A stretch of 64,000 nt of DNA from Brachionus plicatilis (Eukaryota; Rotifera; Eurotatoria; Ploima; Brachionidae). A program made the position numbers and the translations under genes. The stretch is taken from the NCBI GenBank assembly GCA_010279815.1, contig QEOQ01000710.1, positions 62,001 to 126,000 on the forward strand. Reading direction: 5' to 3'. Shown here in pieces: positions 54,845 to 64,000 of the stretch (within the stretch, counting starts at the first letter, position 1; each line of letters begins with the position of its first letter). Below the pieces are notes generated by a model that worked only from the letters and a program-made list of their open reading frames with translations, did not search any database and had not been told where the DNA came from.

Positions 54845-57800
54845 TCATTTCTTCAAAACAATGTATTCCAGCACTTTGGTAAATTGCAGACCAGTAGCAA
54901 CACCAAACGCCAACATTAATGCAGCTATCATGGACACAGTTCCTTTGTGCTCATCCTCAACAAGATTTGGAGTATACATCATCAGTAAACTGGTAAAATA
55001 GCCAAATAAAAATGGTGAGACGAAACAAATAGCCCAATAGACATAATCATTTGTAATCAAAATGGGTATACGGTGAACGGCATCTGGTTGATAATTTGAT
55101 ACTGAAAACAACACAAAAACTAATACTGCTCTAATAATAACTGGAATAGGGATCCATTTTGGTCCAGGTTTGCGCACAATTTTAGGCAACATGTTACCAA
55201 ACAAAACAAGGAAATTGAATGTTAAAAAAACAACAACATCTAAAAATAAGTCATCTCCTACAATAAAATCAGGGCTATTTTTTCTTATGCCAAGCTGAAA
55301 TACAGGAAACACTGCTAGGGTACTGAAAAAATTTAGCCAAATACAAAACAAGTGTAAGCCTGTTTTCTTTAGCAATCTCAAATACGGAACTGGCTTGTTT
55401 TCGGTGTCGCCAGATTTTGATACACTTTGTTGCTTTTTTTCTTCATCTAATTTGACACAATATTTGTAAAATTTCTTCATAAATTTAGTTAATTTTGATT
55501 ATTGTCACAATTTTGATCAGAACTTACTGTTCGGTGCATCAGAAAGTAACCAACTAATGCCAACATTACCATGACATATGCAGCCAAAAAATAATATATA
55601 GCTGCCAATCTCAAATTACTTGTGACTTTTAAAAAATAATGTTTACAAATCAATTCAACAATTTAAACAAAAAATCTACTTTGTTTTGAAAAAATACTTG
55701 CCAAAGCAGTGAAACAACCGGCAACATTCTAAAAAAAAGAATTAAGTTAATGTGATAAAAATTAAAGTAAATATTCAATAAATAAATAAATATGGAATCA
55801 ATAGATATTTTCATTAGTTGATTTTTGTCTGATTAATATTTACAAATAAGTCAAAAAATTTTATTTAATTAAAAATAATCATTTGAAAAATTGGTCATAT
55901 TTTTTAGACTAGAAAAATTTAAAGTTTAAACAAACTAAATAGCTGGAAAAAAATTATTCAACTTTTCATTATTTAAAAAGAAATAAAAATTTTAACAAAA
56001 AGATTGAAATTATTTTAATGTAATTAAAAAATTTTATTAATTGATTGATATAAAAATTTCAACTTAAAATAAAAATGAAAATTTTTTTATTTTCTTTTGC
56101 CATTATTTTACATCATAATCTAGTTTGAAATTTATCTTGAAAAGTTATGAAGTTACTTATTAAAGTTACTACTTTTAAAAGTAAGACCAGCCTAAAAAAA
56201 CATAAAACTTCAATAATTCGAATTTTGGTCAATGTAATGTAATAATTAGAAAACTTAACCGAATGGTGAAAAAATTTTAAAAAAAGCTCATTACAAAAAA
56301 ATTATCAATTGTAATAGAACATCATAGATATTACAGATTATTTATAAAATTAATTTATAATAAAAAAATAGAGATACCTCTAAAAATCCTATTTTCAAAT
56401 GAAAGGACTTAAAAAAGTCTATTCTCTAATGTTTGATGTATTTTGATTTTTTTCCTTCAAGTTTTTACTATAAACGAATTAAAAAAGGAAAGAATAATAA
56501 AAATTCACTGCATTCAAGCTTTCTATCTACAATAATATAAATTCAATTTTTATGGATCTTGCTAAAAAATTTAAAAGATTTGATTTAAATTTTACAATGT
56601 TTAATTTTTCTAATTAATCAAAACTATTATTTTATTTTTTAAAGAAATTGACTTTTTATACAATTTAAATAAATAAATGAAGTATTGATCAGTCTTTTAT
56701 ACAAGGGCACTAGCCCGTTGATTAGCCTTGAAATTGAAAAATTGAAAAATTGAAAAAAGTTAATTCTCTAGTATTTGATGTCTTTTGATTTTTTTCCTAC
56801 AAGTTTTTACTAGAAACGAATTGAATTAAGAAAGAATAATAACAATTTATTTTTGTTTTCTTCAGACCATGTTTTTGAGAGTCAATGCTCGTCTTTTATA
56901 TTTGAGTTTAATTTATGTCCGATTATAAAGGGTCCTACAAAAAAAATCAAACTCAAATACAAATAAACTTGTTCAAAAAAAAATTTAATTTTTTAATTTT
57001 CTAATTTGAAAAACTTGCGTAGATAAATAAAAATTATTTCATCATTATAATATTTAAAATATCCCAAAAACTTAGCATCCTAGACAAAAAGAAGTCACAG
57101 TTTTGGAAAGCTTTTGAAATTCTATACAGGAACAAAGGGGGTCAGGTTTTAAAAATAAAGAAAATAAATAAAAAAAATCTTGGTAAAAAACCAATTTAAG
57201 TTTTAAAACCAATAAAATTAAAAAAAAAGAACAAATGGCATATTTAAACTATTAAAAATTTCAAAATTAAGGATTAGGAAATTTTCAAAATTTTGGGGCC
57301 AATGTTTCAGTAGGACACTTTAAAAATCAATCAATTTTAAATTAATAAAGATTTTTATTTTTTTAAAGAACAATAAAGTAAAGTTTGACGAATGGTTTTT
57401 GAGGTTTGGCCAAAAAAGTCAAAAGAACGGAAATGATTATATTTATGAACTCAAAACTTTGACACTAAAATTATGCCGATTTATTCGTTTTGTATCTAAA
57501 ATTCTGATTGCATCACTAAAAATACAAAACAAAAAATTATTTTTCGTAATTTTTCAAGAAAATTTTATTTATGTTAAATTATTCTTTTGTGTGACAAATT
57601 TTCAATTATCTTTTTTTTTTTCTTTATTTTTTTATTTTTTTCAATTATCTAAAAAAATTATTAAAATCGAAAATGTTCTTTTTAGAAATGAAAATAAAGA
57701 AATAAATTTAAAAATGTGTTAGATGATTTTTTGACTGCAAAAAATTATTTAAAAAAATTCATTAAAAAAACTAGTTTTTGCTACCATTGTGAAGCATTCG

Positions 57801-58814
57801 CGCCTTTCCCTACGGGTAATCCTTGTTGTAGCTTATTATTATTGTTAAATAATACTGAGCAAGAATATAATGACAATTAAGATGAAAGTAAAAAGTTTAT
57901 TAAAGATGCATCTTTGACTTTAGGGAAAAATTGTTAAAAGCAAGTCAGATCTGACTTTGACTTTTGGCCAACTCTGAAAATAATATTTCATAAAAATTAA
58001 AAAAAAAAAATTTTCGACTTACATTTCCTAAAATAATGGCATTTATGTATTCTTTTGGAAAAAAAGATGACACATAGAAGACGGATGAGTTCATTATACC
58101 AGTTGAAATAAACATGATGACAACCGAAACACAGACTTGATAGAAAAACGAGACAGGCCCTTAGAAAAAATAAATAAATAAATTTAATTTAAAATTTTAA
58201 AATTAAGCTTACATTCAGACGAATCGACAACTGCCAGACCAATATGGTACAGCAGGACCACTGAGCAAAGCAACAAAGTGTATGGAATACGATTTTTTGG
58301 ATTGCTATTTTAGGCCCGAAATATTATTTTATTAAATAAAAATTAATTTTGAAATTTTTTAGTCTATTATACCCTCCAAAACTAATTATAATGTTCACCA
58401 AGTTCATAATTACATTCGTCAATTGCCCTAAATTAGTTATGTAAAATGCAAAATCGACTCTATAGGTCGAATTCGGCTCTAAATGTTCCGTGTTCAGCTT
58501 ATACTCTGTAAAATACTTGAAAAAAATAAGATAAAAATTATTTTTTTATTAAATTGAGGAAAAAAATATACAGCCATGGCATTAATGAAGACATTCCACG
58601 GGAGTAAACACCCGATTCCGAACAGCATCATTGTAAAATAGACCAAATTGTAATGGTCATGTACCACTGGTCCATTTGTGGCACCAATAAATGCAACTTG
58701 ATGAGTCTCATCTAATTTTTTATTTCCTAGTTCCGATGCATCAAGCAATGGTTGCATTGACTTCTCGTCTCGGTTCGGCGATGTCCCATCTTCGTACTCT
58801 TTCTCTACACCCAT
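54845..58814 (-). CDS. equilibrative nucleoside transporter (SLC29 family), seven exons
   Basis: Minus-strand exons: 58572-58814, 58373-58515, 58213-58304, 58023-58159, 55698-55728, 55528-55625 and 54845-55474. All junctions are GT-AG and in phase, giving 457 aa, the usual ENT length (~456). A ~55-residue acidic N-terminus precedes TM1 with GIGCLLPWNVFINAMA and YFTEYKL after splicing, the family's diagnostic start. An N-glycosylatable loop (NST) and TM2-3 follow. FPKEYINAIILGNNVAGCFTAL is the conserved TM4-5 block. A long cytoplasmic loop (…KSGDTENKPVPYLRLLKKTG) leads to TM7-11 with NFLVLFGNMLP and the last conserved MMYTPNLVEDEHKGTVSMI. ENTs move nucleosides down their gradient across the plasma or endosomal membrane. 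Exon 5 has only 31 bp. The 2.3-kb intron 4 holds a LINE tail. Subtype cannot be decided. Confidence 0.92.
57778..57850 (+). mobile_element. LINE 3' tail in transporter intron
   Basis: A short GC-rich stretch (AAGCATTCGCGCCTTTCCC…) ending TTATTATTATTG, like the other ATT-tailed LINE ends. It lies antisense in intron 4. Confidence 0.45.
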
Positions 58815-60895
58815 TCTGGTTTATCTAAATTTTGAGCAAACTAATCAACACATGGTTTAAATAGTTGAAATAAAAAAAAAGAGGGAATATTTTTAAATTA
58901 TTAGTTGAAAATTTAAGTATATAAACTAGTTGTTTTTTTTTCTATTTCGCATAATTTGAATCTATTATGGCTAGTATAGTTGTAGACTAGTATTTTCGAA
59001 TTTTGCAAGCGCCGAGATATTTTTTGGCCAAACAAAAAACCTAGATAAATTATGCTTTAACTAAGCGTAAACAAATAGCAGAGAAAATTTTAGATAAAAG
59101 ATTAAATTTTGAGTCGATTCCAAGAAAATAAATAAATTATTAAAATCGGATTTTAAAAATTTTCCAAACAAAACAAGCTAAGGCAGTTGAGAAAACAATC
59201 AAAATACGATTGTTTAAATCAAATAAAAATTACTTTAAAACTTTTCTTGACTACGTCAAAAAAACATTAATTTATTAATTTTTTTTAACTTTCTCTAATT
59301 GTATTACAAATAAAAAAATAATTTTTTTTTTCTTTTTTAAAAGATAGGTTGAAAAATTAATAAAAAAAAAATTTTTTAACAGGTGTGCATCATTTTCGTT
59401 ATTTTAAAATAATTAGAAAATAATTGGAGATGTATAAATCGCATAAAATTAATTAACTATGACATAGATGATAAGAAAGATGTTGATAATGTCCAGAGAC
59501 TTTTGAAACCTTTTTTTTCAACAAAAAATTAATTAGAAATTTCATCTGCGAAATTTATCAAATAAATTTTTTTAATTTTTTCAAAGGAAATTAAATATTT
59601 TATTTAATTTTAAAAATTTAGTTAGCATGGAAATTTTAAGTAATAAAAAAATTATAACTTTGACATTCAATTTTTTTTTAGACTTTATGGCTTGAAAATT
59701 TTTTCGCTGATAATTATCAAAAAATGTTGTTTGGTTCATGATACTTGAATTAAAATTTTTAAAATTTATTTAAATATAGATTTGATATTGAAAAGTTTCT
59801 TATAAAAATCATATTGGACATTCTAGTCTTAGAGAAATTTTACATCTCGTTTTAAAACAAACACTTAATCAAATTTAAAAATGGCATTTTTTTTTAATTG
59901 CGTAATTCAGCTTTTGTTAAATAAGAAAAAATTGCCACATGTTATTGAGTAATTAATTTTTAAAATTAATTACTCAATAACTTGATGAATCTTATTTTCC
60001 GGGGGCTTCTTTAAATTTTTCTTTAATTAAATTTTATGACACAATATCCATTTTTGTTAAATTTTCCCTAAATTCTTTTAAAAATGAGTATCATATGCCA
60101 AAAGAAGTTTATTATTGGAAATAATTCATTATTTCAATGATAAACTAGATAATTGTAATTTTTTTACATTTTTTTAATGATTTTTTAAACTAAAAGCAAT
60201 TTTCATTTTAAAAAATTTACATTGAAAATAGTAAGTTTAAAGGTCCTAAATTAAAATCCAAGTAATTAAAATTAAAGTCAAATTCCGGACTTAAAATTTT
60301 TTTTTAAAGTCGAACTTTGACTTAAAAATCAAGTCATTTTTAAGTCAAAGTTAATATTTGAGTTTTTACCGTCCCATGCAGTGATGATCACGGTCAAATG
60401 AATTTTTGTCGTTCCAGGTAGTTATTGTAGCGACCTACTTAAAGTCCAAGTCCGAACTTTAATTTGACTTTAGACTTGAGACTTTTATATAACTTTGGAA
60501 AATAGCATATCTTACATTAAATTATTCAACAAAAATTTTTTTAATATTTTTTTATGAGAAAAAAAAGTTGCAAATTTTCACATATAGGTTACTTTTTTAA
60601 TTTTATTTTTTCTTAATTTTAATTTCTAATTCTAGAGAAAATCAAGTTAAATTTATCTTAATTAAAAATTTCGTGATATATTTCTTAAACACTATTGAAA
60701 CTTTGAATTTTTCGCGTTAGCTTAAAAAAAAGCGCTCAAACCATAACAATGCTCTTGACAATAAAAAAAATTTTATCGTTGAAAATTTTACCAAAATATA
60801 ACTCACTTTTAAAAGAATCTATCTTTAGAAAATAATAAATAAAATTATATGCGAAATTTTTTCTTTAGTTGGCTTTCGACCTTTTATTGCTATTT
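58815..60895. other. 2 kb intergenic with palindrome and AAGTC-rich patch
   Basis: 59941-59960 and 59962-59981 form a perfect 20-bp palindrome (GTTATTGAGTAATTAATTTT, one central base). 60250-60500 is rich in AAGTC/GACTT with a GC-richer centre, resembling the hAT-like family. No gene. Confidence 0.55.
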
Positions 60896-60903
60896 AAAAC
60901 AAG

Positions 60904-61423
60904 GGCATCATGAAGTTGATGATCAATTCAAAATATCATTTCAATTCAAAGAGTTAATCTTTAGATATTGAAATTTATCTTTAAATTTATTTAAATAATT
61001 TTAATGTAAAATGCTTTACATGCTATGTAGATTAAGAAAATAAAAAAAAATTTATTTCAAAAATATTCGTAGAAAAGATCGATATTTTCATTTTATTTCT
61101 TATTTGCAATTTTAATATTTGAAATTCATTTTTAAATTTAATTTTAATTTTGAGTACAAGACACAAATATTTTTGAAAAAAAAAAAAAATTCAAAATAAA
61201 TTCTACAAAAAATCAATTTAAAAAAAATTTAATTTTAAAATCGATTTTATCAATAGATTTCGAAAATGTTTTTTTTAATTATTTAATTTTTTGAATCTAC
61301 ATAACATGTTAAGCATGTTACATTAAAATTATTTAAATAAATATAAAGATTAATTTTAATATCTAAAGTTAAACTCTTGGAATTGAAACGATATTTTGAA
61401 TTGATCTTCAACTTCCAAGTGCC
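60904..61423. mobile_element. foldback TIR element, 8-bp TSD
   Basis: Starts GGCATCATGAAGTTGATGAT and ends with an imperfect complement. Flanked by AAAACAAG (60896-60903 and 61424-61431). The halves are inverted copies, and the sequence is closely related to 20360-20867. Confidence 0.85.
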
Positions 61424-61431
61424 AAAACAAG

Positions 61432-62879
61432 GCGTTTTAAAATTTGCATCTAAAATGATAAAGTAAATTTCTTCATTAATTACCAAATACAAAATCTTAT
61501 TTACTTAATTTTAAAAGATTCCTTGTTAAAAATTTCAAATAATAAAATCATATCTTTTAATAAAATACTAAACAGTTTTTTAATCTATTTAAAAAATTAC
61601 CATAAAAGCCCTCAAAATTAGTTTCAAAAACTCATGATAATTCAATACCTTTTGTTTCACTGTGATGTGTTCAATTAGCTCGATTAACTAACCTTTATTG
61701 TTATACAGAATAATCAAAAAAGCATTTTTTTTGCTAACTTTATTCCCAGCTCAAAATTTTGCAAATATCATACTTAAATTAGACATTTTTATTTAAATAC
61801 TTTATGTAAATTTTAATTATTGTAATTTATGTAACTATAATTTCTTATTATTTTTAATGTGCGGCTTAAATCTAATTAAATATATTAAATAAATTAAAGT
61901 AGTAGTTGCTGCTTTACTTTTTCAGGAAAAAAATATTCTTTTATCTTTTTTAACAAAGAATATTTAGATTTAGCACTTAGAGTAAATTAATACACTTCTT
62001 GAGCCAAAAAACTGATGTTGCTTATTTTTAACATTTAAAATTTAAAAAAAAAATGTTCTTTACTAAATAAATATCTTACAGTTTGAGCCAGAACAACTTG
62101 AGCTTGAGCTTGACAAAGTAAAAAAAAGTGAGAGATAAAATAATAAACTAGGTGTAAGAAAAGCTAGATGCGCTTATCACTAAGATTTTCGACAATCGAC
62201 ATGTAAATTAATTCGGCTAGGAGAATTACAAGATATTATTTAAGGTAAAATGCAAATATGACTAGATCTTAAAACGCTAATACTTAAAAAATTTAATTAT
62301 TTTTGTATTTTAAAATTAAATTTGAATAAAAGCAATTGAGAATATTTTCTGTTTTGGAAAATTAAAACCAAACTAATTCATAGAAGTTAAGTTGAATCTT
62401 TGTGGCTCAATAGCTGGACTATAAAGGAAACAATGGACCTGATAATAAAACATATCTTAAATTAAATTTAAAAAAGAAAACTAAAATAAAATTAGGTTCA
62501 GTCGGAAAAAAGTCTTGAGTTTAAATTCATTAAAATGAATAAAATTTAAAAGAAAATTAATTAATTAATTAATTTTGAGAAAAAATTTTAGAGTTGAAAA
62601 TCATTAAATTTAATAATATTTATTTAATAAAAACAAACATTTTATCTTGCGCATTTAGAAAAATCTAAAATTTTAGTTATTTCTAAGACTTATATTCCCT
62701 TAATCATTTTACTATGAATACTATTCAGGTTCACATTTTACTCATTTTTGTCTGTACTGTTCAGATTAAAAAAAAATTAAAAAATCAAGAAAAATAAAAT
62801 AAAAATTTTAAGCCAAAATTGGATATAAGCTTTAAAAAAATTTAAATTTAATGTAAATGATAATCAAAAGAGACAGATT
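61432..62879. other. AT-rich intergenic
   Basis: No feature recognised. Confidence 0.45.
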
Positions 62880-63095
62880 GAAAAAGTAGCAAAATAAATA
62901 TAATTTCATTATATATATTAGGATAAGAATAGGATCTTGACGACTATGTGAACACTTGATATTTTTTTGCTCATTTTTTGAACATTGTAATTAAATTAAA
63001 TTATGTAATTAACTATACCTTAAATATTTTTTTGTACTTTTTTTTATAAACTTGCCTATGAGGCTTAATTAAATGAATAAATAAACAAATAAATT
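62880..63095 (+). mobile_element. LINE 3' end with AATA-repeat tail
   Basis: Ends CTTGCCTATGAGGCTTAATT and then an AATAAATAAA run; the same ending occurs at 36395-36422. No coding part. Confidence 0.45.
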
Positions 63096-64000
63096 AAATT
63101 GATTCACCAAAATTTAGTTCACAAATTAAATAAAAAAATAAAATGGTTTACAAATAACACATGTAAGATACTGAAGAAAACAAAAGAGACCCTAGTCAGC
63201 AACTTAAATCAACTGATGATTATGAGCTATAAAATATTAATAAAATTTTCAAAAATTGAATTTCAAAAGCTTTATAACAAATTCATTTTTAGCTTAATTT
63301 TTTGCATCGATGACGGATTTGTGATCATTAATTTCTTTCCTACTCTCAACATTGATGAACACTCATGATGTGATATGCACAATAAACATTTAAATTCAGT
63401 TCCATGCTTTCTACTCTATTCTCTTTTGCTCTAAATATTTTTTTAAACCAGGGTTCTGCATAAAAATCATTTTGAATTTAACATTTGATACATCGCAATA
63501 AATTAAAAATTTTATTTAAAATTTTTTACAAAAATCCCAAGCTTTAATGATGCATTAAATTTAAAAAATTTGATTTACATGCCAAGATTTAAAACATATT
63601 TTTGGGGCATGCTGTGTAAGTTAAGATTTTTTAATGAGATGGTGTAGGTTGCATGTACCAAAAGTGTGTATGGGTTTATGAGGCTGCAATATCAAACAAT
63701 AGTGTATGTAACCAATCAATGAAAAAATGACCAAGATTTAACTGGAAAAAACAAATTTTTTTAAATTTTTTTAAGGAAAACAAAAGATTAATTTAGATAA
63801 AAATAAAATAAAAAATTTGATCAGAAATCTCCAAAATCCCGTATCATGGAAATGATCAGATGCTTAACTTGGCAAAAAACTATTTCGGAAAATTAGAAAA
63901 AACTTAAATAAAATTAAGCCCAATTTGAGCTTTGTTAAAAAGGTATCCGACTTTGAACTTGAAAAGTAAAGAAAAGAACCATTGAATCTTTTTTTATAAA
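63096..64000. other. AT-rich, no supported gene
   Basis: A plus-strand frame at 63099-63368 (89 codons) is lysine/isoleucine-rich, follows a LINE tail and matches no family I know. 63600-63720 is slightly GC-richer without recognisable content. Confidence 0.4.

Noticed and set aside
55689..55700. A GC-AG intron after exon 5 of the nucleoside transporter
   Set aside because: Shifting the boundary four bases gives a normal GT donor (GTATTT) and the correct reading phase.
57399..57722. 107-codon plus-strand frame in the transporter intron
   Set aside because: Phe/Ile/Lys-rich low-complexity translation of AT-rich DNA, antisense within an intron; no family features.
63099..63368. 89-codon plus-strand frame after a LINE tail
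   Set aside because: Composition is that of random AT-rich sequence and no motif was recognised.
1..64000. CRISPR arrays, bacterial operons, ribosome binding sites
   Set aside because: None seen; introns and gene families are those of an animal nuclear genome.

Overview
This is a very AT-rich animal nuclear window with short spliceosomal introns (47-78 bp beside a few of 0.5-2.8 kb), TATA-type promoter sequence and metazoan genes (SLC29 transporter, group XII phospholipase A2, MAM receptor, rhodopsin-like GPCR, DDX1). It has many transposon relics. A small invertebrate fits best; a monogonont rotifer such as Brachionus is my guess from composition and gene style, not proven here.

Layout. 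1-9.9 kb: a segmental inverted duplication. Two 1980-bp arms, matching wherever compared, face each other across a 761-bp spacer and carry tail-to-tail copies of a 547-aa Asteroid/FEN1-like (PIN-fold) gene. The left copy has a TATA box and ATG; the right copy has lost both. Farther out is an inverted, partly deleted copy of a DUF4139 gene whose intact version is at 8.6-9.9 kb; a third piece (promoter plus 5' end) lies at 29.3-30.1 kb. 10-15.5 kb: an LTR-retrotransposon deletion derivative with gag, a broken MULE transposase and a LINE scrap. 16-25 kb: a TA-flanked element with an AT-hook fragment, a single-exon GPCR, nested TIR elements with target-site duplications, and a short-chain dehydrogenase. 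26-36 kb: a truncated, stop-containing DDX1 copy, RT and cyclin-box fragments, foldbacks and a 307-bp element with 90-bp TIRs and a 9-bp TSD. 36-45 kb: a small RRM protein, a 787-bp tandem duplication, a tRNA-headed SINE candidate and a four-exon MAM-domain membrane protein. 45-54 kb: a Tc1 scrap, a TIR element enclosing a C2H2 finger, a LINE inside a LINE ORF1, a PLA2G12-like gene, and a MULE gene split by a piggyBac-type and a hAT-type insertion. 54.8-58.8 kb: a seven-exon equilibrative nucleoside transporter that splices in silico to 457 aa. 59-64 kb: no recognised gene.

The intact genes do not form a functional cluster. What links the window is its history of partial gene duplication, inversion and repeated transposition: at least six gene fragments have been truncated, copied or captured, and several insertions can be ordered in time because one interrupts another. 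Intron boundaries were inferred by eye from splice signals, frame and family similarity; superfamily assignments rest on motifs, TIR and TSD only.
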